This document shows positions 18,004 through 29,056 of a stretch of 64,000 bases of DNA, piece after piece. Below the pieces are notes generated by a model. That model saw nothing but the letters and a program-made list of their open reading frames with translations, searched no databases and was not told the DNA's origin. Positions within the stretch are counted from its first letter, which is position 1, and the number at the start of each line of letters is the position of its first letter. Origin of the DNA: Luteibacter sp. GTDB lineage: Bacteria; Pseudomonadota; Gammaproteobacteria; Xanthomonadales; Rhodanobacteraceae. Made by a program: the position numbers and the translations under genes. The stretch spans positions 62,001 to 126,000 of the forward strand of contig NZ_WNDO01000011.1 of the NCBI RefSeq assembly GCF_009912395.1. The letters run 5' to 3'.

Positions 18004-19232
18004 TGCCCATGGATATTCTTCCGATCCTCGCCAGCCTGCGTCGCCACAAGGTGACGGCCATCCTCCTCATCCTGGAGATCGCGCTCACCTGCGCCATCGT
18101 CTGCAATGCTGTCTTCCTCATCGGGTTGCGCCTCGACCGCATCCACACGCCGAGCGGCGTGGCGGACAACGAGCTGATCATGGTGCGAATGTCCAATATC
18201 GGTGGACGCAGCGACGTGCGGGCACGTACGCTCGAAGACCTTGCCGCGTTGCGGGGCATACCCGGGGTACGTTCCGCGGCGATACTTGCGCAGACGCCGT
18301 TCGGTTACTCGGGAACGACATCCTCCATCAAGCTGTCGAGCGACCAGAAGTTGCCGACCATCAGCTACGTGTCCACCTATTTCGGCGAAGGCGTTGTCAA
18401 CGCGTTCGGCCTGGAACTGGTGCAGGGCAGGGACTTCTCGGCGGACGAATACCACTGGTTGCAGGACCTGAACCTCGGGCTTCCCGGTAGCTCGCCGCGA
18501 AGCGTGATCGTGACGGAAGCCGTCGCGAAGCGGTTGTTCCCCGATGGAAACGCACTGGGCAAGGATGTCTACATCTATGACGAACCCTCCCGCGTCATCG
18601 GGATCGTTCGCCACCTGGTGACATCGCAGGAATGGGTGCCCGGGCAGGAAGACTATTCGATGATCCTGCCGATGCGGGTCAGTCCCGATGCGGGTATGGG
18701 TGGGACGTATGTGATGCGCACCTCACCCGATCAGCGCGACAGGGTGCTGGATGCCGCCGTCGCGAAGCTCAAGGGGCTGGATCCGCGCCGTGTGCTGACG
18801 CAGAAGTCGACACTCGAAAAGCAACGCGCGACCTTCTTCTCGGCGGATCGTGCTACCGCGGGATGGCTGATCGCAACATGCGCCGCGCTTCTGGTCGTCA
18901 CGGCACTGGGCATCGTAGGCCTGGGCAGTTTCTGGGTGGCGCAGCGTCGTCGCCAGATCGGCGTCCGTCGCGCGCTAGGCGCGCGACGGGTGGATATCTT
19001 GCGTTACTTCCAGACCGAGAACTTCCTCCTGGCGACGTTCGGCATCGTGCTCGGCATGGGCATGGCATACGGCATCAGCCTGTTCCTCGTGCTCCAGTAC
19101 GAGCTGCCGCGGCTACCTGCCCATTACCTTCCCATGGGTGCCGTGTTGCTCTGGCTGCTCGGGCAGGGCGCGGTGCTGTCACCCGCCCTTCGCGCGGCTT
19201 CCGTGCCACCGGTCGTCGCCACCCGCGGCTGA
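18003..19232 (+). CDS. MacB/FtsX-type ABC permease 2
   Basis: 409 residues with the same layout as the preceding permease: N-terminal helix (VTAILLILEIALTCAIVCNA), a periplasmic domain with VIVTEAVAKRLFPDGNALGK, and three C-terminal helices with RRRQIGVRRALGARRVDILR. ATG 18003 overlaps the stop of permease 1, indicating translational coupling. The frame is open further upstream, but only as a shadow of permease 1. Confidence 0.88.
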   Translation: MPMDILPILASLRRHKVTAILLILEIALTCAIVCNAVFLIGLRLDRIHTPSGVADNELIMVRMSNIGGRSDVRARTLEDLAALRGIPGVRSAAILAQTPFGYSGTTSSIKLSSDQKLPTISYVSTYFGEGVVNAFGLELVQGRDFSADEYHWLQDLNLGLPGSSPRSVIVTEAVAKRLFPDGNALGKDVYIYDEPSRVIGIVRHLVTSQEWVPGQEDYSMILPMRVSPDAGMGGTYVMRTSPDQRDRVLDAAVAKLKGLDPRRVLTQKSTLEKQRATFFSADRATAGWLIATCAALLVVTALGIVGLGSFWVAQRRRQIGVRRALGARRVDILRYFQTENFLLATFGIVLGMGMAYGISLFLVLQYELPRLPAHYLPMGAVLLWLLGQGAVLSPALRAASVPPVVATRG

Positions 19233-19287
19233 GCGACTGGACCGGACGCAGGCGCTCGGCTAACGTCGGTTTCAACCTTTTGTCGAC

Positions 19288-19304
19288 GGGGTGCATCGCA
19301 CCCC
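19288..19304 (+). promoter_or_regulatory. Small perfect hairpin before the NtrC-type regulator gene
   Basis: GGGGTGC and GCACCCC form a 7-bp stem with an ATC loop in the 88-base gap between the second permease and the regulator. No T-tract follows. It could limit transcription or translation from the efflux genes into the regulator genes. Confidence 0.4.
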
Positions 19305-19320
19305 CATGCCCAGGATCAAG

Positions 19321-20655
<1,335 letters not shown>

Positions 20656-20664
20656 GTCCTGGCC

Positions 20665-22056
20665 ATGAAAGGGCTGTCGCTGGAAGGACGCATGACCCTG
20701 GTCGTCGCGGGATCGGCGATCGTGGGGGCCCTCGTTTTCGCCGGTGTATCGGTATGGCCGTTCCCGCAGTTGCTGGCCTGGATCCGGGAAGCACCGGTGA
20801 AGGGCGGAAAGGTGATCCACACGGCCGTCGCCGAGCCTTTTGACGCCGCCACCGCGCTGATCATCTGTGTACTCGTTTTGCTGCCGCTATCGGCCATTGC
20901 CGGTCACGCCCTCGTCGAGCCGCTACGTCGCCTGATGCGTGCCCTGCAAAGCGCCGTGGCCAGCTACCGGGACGGCGACTTCAGCATGTCCATCGGCACC
21001 CGCAGGCATGACGAACTGGGCGACCTCATCCGGGTGCACAACGAACTGGGCCAGACGCTGCGCGACCAGCGCCAGCACCTCGCCCAGCGTGAGCTGCTGC
21101 TCGATACCGTGGTGCAGAACACGCCCGTGGCCCTCGTTCTGACCGACGGTTCCGGCAAGGTCACCTACGCCAACATCGCGGGCCGCCAGTTGTTCAACCA
21201 GGGCAAGAGCCTTGTCGGGCTGGACTTCGACACCTTGCTGGCCGACATGCCCGAGAACCTGCGCGAGGCCGCCGCCGGTGGCGAAGATGCCTTGTTCTCG
21301 GTGGAAATGGACGGCAGCGAGGAGACCTTCCACCTGTCCCAACGCGGATTCCGTCTTCAGGGGCGTCCGCACCGCCTGCAACTCTACCGTCGCATGACCC
21401 GTGAGCTGTCTCGGCAAGAGGTGCAGACGTGGAAGCGGGTCATCCGCGTGATCAGCCACGAACTCAACAACTCGCTGGCGCCCATCACCTCGCTGTCGCA
21501 CTCCGGCGCCGAACTGGCCCGTCGTGGCGATTTGGAGCGGTTGCCGGGTGTCTTCGCCTCAATCGGCGATCGAGCCCGCCACCTGCATGGCTTCATCGCC
21601 GGCTACGCCAGTTTCGCCAAGCTGCCTGCGCCGCAGTCCCGCCACGTGCCGTGGGGGCCATTCCTTGACGCCCTGTCCCTGCATGCGCGATTCCATCTGC
21701 GGGCCGCGCCACCGGAGCAACCCGGCTGGTTCGACCCGAGCCAGGTGGAGCAGGTGATGATCAACCTCATCAAGAACGCCCACGAGTCGGGCGGCGCGGC
21801 GGACGACGTCTCCGTCGCGGTCCATACCGTGGGCCGCGAGGTGTTGATCGAGGTGGCGGACCGCGGGCCGGGCATGAGCGAAACCGTACTGGCACAGGCC
21901 TTGCTGCCCTTTTACTCCACGAAGCGCTCGGGTACGGGGTTGGGGCTGGCGCTGGCGCGGGAAATTTCCGAGGCCCATGGCGGCCGTATTTCCCTCGCGA
22001 ACAGGGATGGGGGAGGCCTGCGCGTGACCATGGTGCTGCCTGCCGGTCCGGTCTGA
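20665..22056 (+). CDS. NtrY/NtrB-like sensor histidine kinase
   Basis: 463 residues. Two membrane segments (about 10-30 and 68-90) enclose a short periplasmic loop of about 35 residues; then HAMP (ALVEPLRRLMRAL), a PAS domain (LLDTVVQNTPVALVLTDGSG), the phospho-acceptor motif VISHELNNSLAPI and an intact ATPase domain (N-box INLIKNAHESG, DRGPGMS, GTGLGLALAREI). Likely partner of the NtrC-type regulator directly upstream. The small periplasmic loop suggests sensing in or near the membrane, for example membrane-active compounds (inference). Confidence 0.9.
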   Translation: MKGLSLEGRMTLVVAGSAIVGALVFAGVSVWPFPQLLAWIREAPVKGGKVIHTAVAEPFDAATALIICVLVLLPLSAIAGHALVEPLRRLMRALQSAVASYRDGDFSMSIGTRRHDELGDLIRVHNELGQTLRDQRQHLAQRELLLDTVVQNTPVALVLTDGSGKVTYANIAGRQLFNQGKSLVGLDFDTLLADMPENLREAAAGGEDALFSVEMDGSEETFHLSQRGFRLQGRPHRLQLYRRMTRELSRQEVQTWKRVIRVISHELNNSLAPITSLSHSGAELARRGDLERLPGVFASIGDRARHLHGFIAGYASFAKLPAPQSRHVPWGPFLDALSLHARFHLRAAPPEQPGWFDPSQVEQVMINLIKNAHESGGAADDVSVAVHTVGREVLIEVADRGPGMSETVLAQALLPFYSTKRSGTGLGLALAREISEAHGGRISLANRDGGGLRVTMVLPAGPV

Positions 22057-22109
22057 CACGGTTCGCCTATACTCCCTGACGATATCCACGGGAGAGGGAG
22101 AACGGGGTC

Positions 22110-23066
22110 ATGGGAGCGGTAGTCGCACTGGTTGTCATAGTGGTGGCGGTGATCGTCATCGCCAAGCTGATCCGCATCGTGCCGCAAGGCTACGAGTGGA
22201 CGGTCGAGATGTTCGGCAAGTACACGGGCACGCTGACGCCGGGCCTGCATTTCCTCATTCCGTTCGTGTACTCCATCGGTCGCAAGATGAACATGATGGA
22301 GCAGGTGCTCGACGTTCCCTCGCAGGATGTCATCACCAAGGACAACGCCGTGGTGAAGGTCGACGGCGTCGTCTTCTACCAGGTCCTCGATGCGGCCAAG
22401 GCCGCTTATGAGGTGGCCAATCTCGAGACCGCCGCGCTGGCGCTCATCATGACCAACATCCGTACGGTGCTGGGTTCCATGGATCTCGACGAAAGCCTGA
22501 GCCAGCGTGACGCCATCAATGCCAAGCTGCTGGGCGTGATCGACGAAGCCACCCATCCCTGGGGTGTCAAGGTCACCCGTATCGAGATCAAGGACATCTC
22601 GCCGCCGCGCGACCTGGTCGATGCCATGGCCCGGCAGATGAAGGCCGAGCGCGAGAAGCGCGCCAACATCCTCGACGCTGAAGGTTTTCGCCAGGCGGCG
22701 ATCCTCAAGGCCGACGGCGAGAAACAGTCGGCCATCCTCGAGGCCGAGGGCAAGAAGGAGGCCGCGTTCCGCGAGGCCGAGGCCCGCGAGCGTCTTGCCG
22801 AGGCCGAGGCCAAGGCCACCACCATGGTCTCGCAGGCCATCGCCGGTGGCGACGTCAACGCACTCAACTATTTCGTCGCGACGAAATATGTCGAAGCGCT
22901 GGTCGAGATGGCCAAGTCGCCCAACCAGAAAACGCTGCTTTTGCCGATGGAATCCACCGGCATCCTGGGCTCGCTCGCAGGTATCGCCGAACTGGCGAAG
23001 GATTCGCTCGCCGGCCAGCAGAAAGGCCATGTCGAGCCGCCGCGTACGCCGCCACTGATGCGTTGA
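22110..23066 (+). CDS. SPFH/stomatin-family membrane protein (paraslipin type)
   Basis: 318 residues: one N-terminal membrane helix ([17 protein letters not shown]), an SPFH domain ([19 protein letters not shown], then [20 protein letters not shown]), a long charged coiled coil rich in Ala/Glu/Lys, and a short C-terminal tail. Similar to E. coli QmcA; such proteins form ring-like scaffolds in membrane microdomains. The NfeD gene follows after 4 bases, the usual pairing. A TATACT at 22068-22073 may be its -10 element. Confidence 0.9.
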   Translation: MGAVVALVVIVVAVIVIAKLIRIVPQGYEWTVEMFGKYTGTLTPGLHFLIPFVYSIGRKMNMMEQVLDVPSQDVITKDNAVVKVDGVVFYQVLDAAKAAYEVANLETAALALIMTNIRTVLGSMDLDESLSQRDAINAKLLGVIDEATHPWGVKVTRIEIKDISPPRDLVDAMARQMKAEREKRANILDAEGFRQAAILKADGEKQSAILEAEGKKEAAFREAEARERLAEAEAKATTMVSQAIAGGDVNALNYFVATKYVEALVEMAKSPNQKTLLLPMESTGILGSLAGIAELAKDSLAGQQKGHVEPPRTPPLMR

Positions 23067-23070
23067 TGCC

Positions 23071-23523
23071 ATGAGCGATATCGCACTGCATTACCTCTGG
23101 TGGATCGTCGCGCTGGTGCTCATCGCCGGGGAGGTGATCCTGCCCGGCTACTTCATGCTGTGGATCGGCATTGCGGCGGCGGCCATGGGCATCGTCGTCT
23201 TCGCATGGCCGGACATGCCGGTGCTGGTCCAGGCCATCGTCTTCACGGCGTTCGCTTTCGCCTCCTGCTTCGCCTACTGGACGCTGGTGCGTCCCCGTAT
23301 CGATCGCACGCCGTCGGGCAACGAGCGACTGAACCGTCGTGGCGAGCAGATGATCGGCCAGCGATACGTGTTGTGCGAACCCATCGTGCAAGGGCGCGGC
23401 AAGGCACGGGTGGGCGACGGCATGTGGCTGGTGACGGGCCCGGATCTGCCGCTGGGCACCACGGTGGAAGTCCTCGGCGTCGATGGCACCACCTTGCGCG
23501 TGAAGGCGGTGGACGTTGCCTGA
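23071..23523 (+). CDS. NfeD-family membrane protein
   Basis: 150 residues: N-terminal membrane helices (WWIVALVLIAGEVILPGYFM and further) and a C-terminal OB-fold region (GRGKARVGDGMWLVTGPDLP). NfeD proteins partner with SPFH proteins, here encoded immediately upstream. The stop overlaps the proposed TTG start of the next gene. Confidence 0.9.
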   Translation: MSDIALHYLWWIVALVLIAGEVILPGYFMLWIGIAAAAMGIVVFAWPDMPVLVQAIVFTAFAFASCFAYWTLVRPRIDRTPSGNERLNRRGEQMIGQRYVLCEPIVQGRGKARVGDGMWLVTGPDLPLGTTVEVLGVDGTTLRVKAVDVA

Positions 23524-24799
23524 CGCGGTTCCGCTCAGCGTTCCGGTGAGCTTCGCCACTACGGCGATCAATACCCGTATCGCGTTTCTCGCCGAGCTGG
23601 CCCGGCGACTCCACCAGTACGGCACCACCGCTCCCCGGCTGGAAACGGCCATCGCCCGTTCCGCGCAGCGGTTGGGCCTGGCCGCCGACGTCTGGTCCAG
23701 CCCCACCGCGATCATCGTGTCGTTCGCCGACCTCGCCCAGGGCGAGGACGGCGTCGCCCAGGTAACCCAGGTGATGCGCCTGCCGCCGGGGGACGTCAAC
23801 CTGGCGCGCCTGTGCGAGGCCGACCGCATCGCGGATGCGGTCATCGACGGACAGATGGAGCTTCGCGAAGGCTTCCACCTATTGCGCAAGCTGGGGGCGC
23901 CGGACTCTTTCCGGGAGAAGCTCGGGCTCGTCGCGAGCTACGGTCTGTGCGCCGCCAGCGTCGTGGCACTGCTGTTGCACAGCGCATGGCCCGACCTCAT
24001 TACCGCCGGCATCATCGGCGTGATCATCGGCTGCATCACCGTGGCCTCCGGCAGCCGTCCCCGGCTCGCCGCGGCGAGCGAGGCCATCAGCGCCATGGTG
24101 GCGACCGTCATCGCGACCCTGGTCAGCGCGTACATCGTGCCGCTGGCCATGAAATCCGTGGTGCTGGGCAGCCTCATCGTGCTGTTGCCGGGCATGGCGC
24201 TTACCACGGCCGTGCGTGAGATATCCAGCCAGCACCTCGTCGCCGGCACGGCCCGCATGGCGGGTGCCGTCGCTACCCTGCTCAAGCTCACGTTCGGCGC
24301 CGTGGCCGCCAGTCAGCTATGCGAAGCCTTTGGCATCGATCCGCGCAACTACGCCTTGCCTCCGTTGCCGGCGTGGGCCGACTGGCCGTCGCTGATCCTC
24401 GGTGCGTTCTCGTTCGCCATCCTGTTCCGCGCGGCACGGCGAGACTGGCTGGTGGTGATGGGGTCGGTGATTCTCGGCTACCTTGCCACACGGTGGGGCG
24501 GAAGCATTTCCGGCTCCTTGCCCGGGGCGCCATTTGGCGTCTTTGTGGGCGGCGTGATGCTTGGTGCGCTGAGCAATGTCTATGCGCGCTACGCGCAACA
24601 GCCGGGCGCCGTAGTTCGCGAACCGGGCATCATCCTGCTGGTGCCGGGTTCGGTGAGTTTTCGCAGTGTGTCGTATCTGCTGGATCGTGACGCGTCACTC
24701 GGCATGGATACCGGGCTGCTCGGCATTACCTTGCTGGTGTCCCTGGTCGCGGGTCTTTTGTTTGGCGATCTGCTGGTGGCGCCCCGCCGCTCGCTTTGA
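23516..24799 (+). CDS. ThrE-family threonine/serine exporter
   Basis: 427 residues: an N-terminal cytoplasmic domain (about 1-130) of the ThrE type, then about ten membrane segments in two blocks (SVVALLLHSAWPDLITAGII; GVFVGGVMLGALSNVYARYA). This matches single-chain ThrE exporters such as the Corynebacterium one. The start is uncertain: TTG at 23516 overlaps nfeD by 8 bases; GTG at 23546 is an alternative. Confidence 0.85.
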   Translation: MPDAVPLSVPVSFATTAINTRIAFLAELARRLHQYGTTAPRLETAIARSAQRLGLAADVWSSPTAIIVSFADLAQGEDGVAQVTQVMRLPPGDVNLARLCEADRIADAVIDGQMELREGFHLLRKLGAPDSFREKLGLVASYGLCAASVVALLLHSAWPDLITAGIIGVIIGCITVASGSRPRLAAASEAISAMVATVIATLVSAYIVPLAMKSVVLGSLIVLLPGMALTTAVREISSQHLVAGTARMAGAVATLLKLTFGAVAASQLCEAFGIDPRNYALPPLPAWADWPSLILGAFSFAILFRAARRDWLVVMGSVILGYLATRWGGSISGSLPGAPFGVFVGGVMLGALSNVYARYAQQPGAVVREPGIILLVPGSVSFRSVSYLLDRDASLGMDTGLLGITLLVSLVAGLLFGDLLVAPRRSL

Positions 24800-24902
24800 G
24801 TCGAGCCATAGGGCGTCACGGATGTATTCGCCAAGCCGATTATCGGGTACGTAAATTGGAGGCGAACGCGCGTTGGACACTCCATGACCATGTGACACAA
24901 AT

Positions 24903-24934
24903 GAAAAGGCCCTGGATCGCTCCAGGGCCTTTTC
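24903..24934. terminator. Bidirectional terminator between thrE-like and H-NS-like genes
   Basis: A 14-bp perfect stem starting GAAAAGGCCCTGGA, with a 4-base TCGC loop. A-rich and T-rich ends on both strands allow termination of both convergent genes (ends at 24799 and 24957). Confidence 0.9.
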
Positions 24935-24956
24935 ACGCATTAATGGAGACGATCCA

Positions 24957-25286
24957 TTAGGCGATCAGCAGGTCTTTTTCTTTCTTGCCGGCCTTCAGCG
25001 CATCGTTGAACCAGCGCGGGCGCTTGCCGCGACCGGACCAGGTGTTATCCGGATTCGCCGGATCGCGAAATTTTGCGGCGACGGTGGTGCCGGCGCGCTT
25101 GGACTTGGCCGCGCCACGGGACGGGAACACGTCGTCGAGGGTGACGCCTTCCTTTTTCAGGATGGCCTGGATCTGCTCACGCACCTTGGTGGTCCGTTCC
25201 TTCGACAATTCGCCCTGCCGGGCCTGGGCCTTGGCGATCAGGTCGGTGAGCTGATTATGATTGAGATTCTTGATATCGACGGCCAT
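24957..25286 (-). CDS. H-NS-like nucleoid protein
   Basis: 109 residues: an N-terminal coiled-coil oligomerisation part (about 1-48) and a C-terminal DNA-binding domain with the H-NS pattern KFRDPANPDNTWSGRGKRPR. Proteins of this size (BpH3/XrvA type) silence AT-rich or acquired DNA in Xanthomonads. Single gene with its own terminator. Confidence 0.9.
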   Translation of the reverse strand: MAVDIKNLNHNQLTDLIAKAQARQGELSKERTTKVREQIQAILKKEGVTLDDVFPSRGAAKSKRAGTTVAAKFRDPANPDNTWSGRGKRPRWFNDALKAGKKEKDLLIA

Positions 25287-25400
25287 TAGGGTCTCCCGAG
25301 TGGTGCTGCATTAAAGACATTTGGCTCCGGATCATCCCCCACGAATGATCACTGAATGAAGCCGCGCCGGGATTTTTAACCAATTGGCGGCAAAAAAGCA

Positions 25401-25428
25401 AAATGCCCGGTCACAGAACCGGGCATTT
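25401..25428 (-). terminator. Terminator of proS
   Basis: AAATGCCCGGT and ACCGGGCATTT form an 11-bp stem with a 6-base loop. On the minus strand it is followed by GCTTTTTTG. It lies 55 bases after the proS stop. Confidence 0.88.
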
Positions 25429-25482
25429 GCTTCGTAAATCAGCCATTACCGACAGGAATAATCGGATTGGCGAACACGTGAT

Positions 25483-27180
25483 TTAGCCGAGGAGGGCAAG
25501 AAGCTCATCGCGCGAGACATTGCAGGCCTCGGCGTCGGTGCGCGCCCGATACTCGAACGTGCCGCCTTCCAGGCCGCGGCCGCTGACCACCACGCGATGC
25601 GGAATGCCGATGAGCTCCATGTCCGCGAACATGGGACCCGGACGCAGGCCGCGATCGTCGAGCACGGTTTCGATGCCCTTGTCGGCCAGTTCCTTGTAGA
25701 GCGATTCGGCGGCTTCGGTGACGGCGGCGTCGTTCTTCGGGTTGATGACGCAGACGGCCACGCGCCACGGCGCCATGGTGTCCGTCCAGATCATGCCGTT
25801 GTCGTCGTGGCGCTGCTCGATAGCGGCGGCGACGATGCGGCTGACGCCGATGCCGTAGCAGCCCATGTACATGGTGCGCATCTTGCCCTGTTCGTCGAGC
25901 ACGCCTGCACCCATGGCTTCGGCGTATTTCTGGCCGAGCTGGAAGATATGGCCGACCTCGATGCCGCGGGCGAAACGGATGGTGCCCTGGCCGTCCGGGG
26001 AGATGTCGCCTTCGACGACCTTGCGGATATCGGCCACGCGGGTGACGCGGGCGTCGCGCTCCCAGTTGGCGCCGGTGTAGTGCGTGCCGTCCTGGTTGCC
26101 ACCGCAGACGAAGTCGGCGAGCACGGCGGCGCTGCGGTCGACGATGACCGGAATGCCGTCGGGCAGGCCCACCGGGCCGATGAAGCCCGGACGCGTGCCC
26201 GTAGCGGCGAGGATCTCTTCCTCGGTGGCCAGCTCGGATTCGTCCGGCAGTTCAGGCAGGTGCGCGGCCTTCACTTCGTTCACCTCGTGGTCGCCGCGCA
26301 CGCAGAGGGCCACCAGGCCTTCCACGCCACGGACCAGGATGGTCTTCACGGTCTGTGCGGCGGAGACGCCGAGGTGGGCGGTGACTTCCTCGATCGTGCG
26401 CTGGGTGGGCGTATCCACCCGCGCCAGCGCGGCCGACGGGGCAGGGCGCTCCGTCGTCGGAGCAAGGGCTTCGGCCTTTTCGATGTTGGCCGCGTACGAC
26501 GAGGTGTCCGAGAAGGCGATGGCGTCTTCGCCGGAATCGGCGATCACCTGGAACTCGTGGCTGGCGCTGCCACCGATGGCGCCGGTGTCGGCGTCCACGG
26601 CGCGGAATTCCAGGCCCAGGCGGGTGAAGATGCGCGAGTAGGCCTCGTACATCACCTTGTAGGTTTCGCCGAGCGATTCGGGGGTGATGTGGAAGGAGTA
26701 GGCGTCCTTCATGAGGAATTCGCGCGCGCGCATCACGCCGAAGCGCGGACGGATCTCGTCGCGGAACTTCGTCTGGATCTGGAAGAAGTTCAAGGGCAGC
26801 TGCTTGTAGCTCTTCAGCTCGTTGCGCGCGAAGTCGGTGATGACCTCTTCATGCGTCGGGCCGTAGCAGAACTCCTGCTCCTTGCGGTCCTTGATCTTCA
26901 GCAGCTGGCCGCCGAACTTCTCCCAGCGGCCGGTCTCTTCCCACAGCTCGCGCGGCTGGATCGACGGCATGAGCATTTCCACCGCACCGGCGCGGACCAT
27001 TTCCTCGCGCACCACGGCCTCCACCTTACGCAGCACGCGCAGGCCCAGCGGCGTCCAGGTGTACAGGCCGGAGGCGAGCTTGCGGATCATGCCGGCGCGC
27101 AGCATCAGCTTGTGGCTGGCGACTTCCGCGTCGGCGGGGACTTCCTTGACGGTGGCGAGGTGGAACTGGCTGAGGCGCAT
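25483..27180 (-). CDS. proS: Prolyl-tRNA synthetase (bacterial type with editing domain)
   Basis: 565 residues, the standard bacterial length. Class II motif 2 region ([20 protein letters not shown]), an inserted editing domain (about 225-380), motif 3 ([16 protein letters not shown]) and the C-terminal anticodon-binding domain. Charges tRNA-Pro and clears mis-charged Ala. A perfect TATAAT lies in its upstream region (27212-27217). Confidence 0.97.
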   Translation of the reverse strand: MRLSQFHLATVKEVPADAEVASHKLMLRAGMIRKLASGLYTWTPLGLRVLRKVEAVVREEMVRAGAVEMLMPSIQPRELWEETGRWEKFGGQLLKIKDRKEQEFCYGPTHEEVITDFARNELKSYKQLPLNFFQIQTKFRDEIRPRFGVMRAREFLMKDAYSFHITPESLGETYKVMYEAYSRIFTRLGLEFRAVDADTGAIGGSASHEFQVIADSGEDAIAFSDTSSYAANIEKAEALAPTTERPAPSAALARVDTPTQRTIEEVTAHLGVSAAQTVKTILVRGVEGLVALCVRGDHEVNEVKAAHLPELPDESELATEEEILAATGTRPGFIGPVGLPDGIPVIVDRSAAVLADFVCGGNQDGTHYTGANWERDARVTRVADIRKVVEGDISPDGQGTIRFARGIEVGHIFQLGQKYAEAMGAGVLDEQGKMRTMYMGCYGIGVSRIVAAAIEQRHDDNGMIWTDTMAPWRVAVCVINPKNDAAVTEAAESLYKELADKGIETVLDDRGLRPGPMFADMELIGIPHRVVVSGRGLEGGTFEYRARTDAEACNVSRDELLALLG

Positions 27181-27211
27181 CTGCGATGGATCCGGGGCTT
27201 GTAAAGAATCG

Positions 27212-27217
27212 ATTATA
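27212..27217 (-). promoter_or_regulatory. Probable -10 element of proS
   Basis: Reads TATAAT on the minus strand, 32 bases before the proS ATG. No good -35 is visible at the usual distance, so this is tentative. Confidence 0.45.
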
Positions 27218-27232
27218 GGGCCGGAGCGGCGA

Positions 27233-27655
27233 TCAGGCGTCGCAGTACAGCGTCGTCTGGGCCTGGTTCTTCTTCAGTTCGGCCTGGCGTGTGGCATCGT
27301 CGACCTGTTTCGTGCCGCCTTTGCCGTCGTCCATGGTCACCACCTTTTCGTTATGCAGGATTTCGGCGTTCTTGCGCAGCTGGTCGCAGAGCTTCGCTCG
27401 ATTGGAGGGGGTGTCCTGGGTGCCACCCTTCGTGGCGGCATCGGCCTGCTCGGTCGGAGCGGCTTGGGTGTTGGCCTGGGATGCCGCGGGTGCGGCGTCG
27501 CTGGCGGGGGTCTTGATGGTCTCGTATTTCGTCTTTCCGGGCGGCGGCGCATCGGTGAAATGGGTCACGCCCTGGGCATCCTTCCATTTGTAGGCCTGGG
27601 CGAAAGCGAGGGGCGTGGCGACGATGAGCAGGGCGAAAACGAGACAGCGGCGCAT
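27233..27655 (-). CDS. DUF4124-containing secreted protein
   Basis: 140 residues with a signal peptide ([20 protein letters not shown]) and then the DUF4124 pattern [20 protein letters not shown], followed by an Ala/Gln-rich segment and a basic coiled C-terminal part. Function unknown; common in gammaproteobacterial envelopes. The frame is open to 27688, but the signal peptide places the start at 27655. Confidence 0.85.
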   Translation of the reverse strand: MRRCLVFALLIVATPLAFAQAYKWKDAQGVTHFTDAPPPGKTKYETIKTPASDAAPAASQANTQAAPTEQADAATKGGTQDTPSNRAKLCDQLRKNAEILHNEKVVTMDDGKGGTKQVDDATRQAELKKNQAQTTLYCDA

Positions 27656-27747
27656 GATGGCGATCCGGCGAATGGGTGGCGCACACAAGTAGCACCCGCC
27701 CGATGGCCCCGCAAGCGACGCAGGTCGCGCTTTGCGCGGCCCCGCGC

Positions 27748-27776
27748 CTGACGCTTCCGGACGCCTGGGCTACACT
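27748..27776 (+). promoter_or_regulatory. Probable sigma-70 promoter of pssA-holD-rimI
   Basis: CTGACG (27748-27753) and TACACT (27771-27776) are 17 bases apart, 27 bases before the pssA ATG. Confidence 0.5.
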
Positions 27777-27802
27777 GGCCTCCCATTTCGAGCCACTGGA
27801 CC

Positions 27803-28585
27803 ATGAGCGAACCGATCCAAGCCCGGGGACCGCGCCATCGCGGCATCTACCTCCTGCCCAACCTGTTCACCACCGGGGCCATGTTCTCCGGCTTCTACGC
27901 GATCGTCTCCGCCATCGGCGGCCATTACGCGACGGCGGCGCTGGCGGTGTTCGTGGCGGGCATCCTTGACGGCATGGACGGGCGCGTCGCCCGGCTTACC
28001 AACACGCAGAGCGAATTCGGCGTCCAGTACGACTCCCTGTCCGACCTGGTCAGCTTCGGACTGGCCCCCGCGCTGGTATTGTACACCTGGGCCCTGTCCT
28101 CGCTGGCCGACTACGGCCCTGTCTGGGGCAAGATCGGCTGGGCCGCCGCGTTCATCTACGCGGTATGCGCCGCGCTTCGCCTGGCCCGCTTCAATACCCA
28201 GGTCGGCGTGGCCGACAAGCGCTACTTCCAGGGGCTGGCGAGTCCGGCCGCCGCCGGGCTGTGCATGTCCTTCGTCTGGACGATGGAGAAATTCGACATC
28301 CCGGGCCCGTCCGTCGCTTTCTTCGCCATGCCGCTGGCCGTGATCGCGGGCCTGCTGATGGTGAGCAACGTCCGCTATTTCAGCTTCAAGGCATGGCCCA
28401 AGGGCGACCGCGTCCCGTTCATCTGGTTGATCGCGGCGGTGTTGATCGTGGTGCTGCTGTTGATCGATACCGCCCGCGTGCTGTTCGCCGGCATGGTGAT
28501 CTACACCATTTCGGGCCCGGTGATGACCGTCTGGGGGCGCGCCACCCATCGCCGTCGCGTGCGTCGCCACGCGCGCTCGGAGTGA
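27803..28585 (+). CDS. pssA: CDP-diacylglycerol--serine O-phosphatidyltransferase
   Basis: 260-residue integral membrane enzyme with the CDP-alcohol phosphotransferase signature (DGMDGRVARLTNTQSEFGVQ, continuing YDSLSD). Makes phosphatidylserine, the precursor of phosphatidylethanolamine. About eight membrane helices. Followed after 4 bases by the holD-like gene. Confidence 0.95.
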   Translation: MSEPIQARGPRHRGIYLLPNLFTTGAMFSGFYAIVSAIGGHYATAALAVFVAGILDGMDGRVARLTNTQSEFGVQYDSLSDLVSFGLAPALVLYTWALSSLADYGPVWGKIGWAAAFIYAVCAALRLARFNTQVGVADKRYFQGLASPAAAGLCMSFVWTMEKFDIPGPSVAFFAMPLAVIAGLLMVSNVRYFSFKAWPKGDRVPFIWLIAAVLIVVLLLIDTARVLFAGMVIYTISGPVMTVWGRATHRRRVRRHARSE

Positions 28586-28589
28586 CCGG

Positions 28590-29051
28590 ATGATCCAGCC
28601 CCGTCGCGAGCGTCTCCTGAAGGCCATGGGCGTCACCCCGTGGCGCCTGCGTTCGGCGGAAGCCGTCGCCGTGGACGCCTCGGATGCCGCCAATGAAGCG
28701 ATGGCAGCGATCGATGGCGTGCCGTGTGTCGTGATTCTTCCGGCCGGGTGCAGCGCTCGAGAGCTCGACGTCGTCGGGCGTGCCTTGCGTGCCTTTGGTC
28801 CCGTCACGGGGCGCGCGGCACGGCTGGAGGTGGGCGAGGGCGGTCTTGGGCGTGTCCCGGTCGCCGCGGCTTATCTCGCCTTCGGCGAAGCGCAGGCAAG
28901 GGCGCTTGGGCGCGACCTGCCTGCGTCGGTGATGAGCGCTGCGCAGATCGTCCTGCTCGATACGCCTTCCGCGCTGCTCGCCGAGGGCGCGGCCAAGCGC
29001 CGCCTGTGGAATGCCTTGCGCGCCCTGGGACGGGCCTTGCCGAAGGAGTGA
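28590..29051 (+). CDS. holD: HolD-like DNA polymerase III psi subunit
   Basis: 153 residues. The N-terminus (RRERLLKAMGVTPWRLRS) matches the E. coli HolD start (RRDWQLQQLGITQWSLRR) in spacing and key residues, and the C-terminus (AKRRLWNALRALG) resembles its end. The next gene is rimI, the same neighbour holD has in E. coli. Psi connects the clamp-loader to chi and SSB. The middle is poorly conserved, as usual for this family, so homology search could miss it. Confidence 0.75.
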   Translation: MIQPRRERLLKAMGVTPWRLRSAEAVAVDASDAANEAMAAIDGVPCVVILPAGCSARELDVVGRALRAFGPVTGRAARLEVGEGGLGRVPVAAAYLAFGEAQARALGRDLPASVMSAAQIVLLDTPSALLAEGAAKRRLWNALRALGRALPKE

Positions 29052-29056
29052 CGCCG

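Noticed and set aside
25597-27204. Long plus-strand frame opposite proS
   Set aside because: Antisense shadow of a highly conserved gene; no domain or ribosome-binding site.
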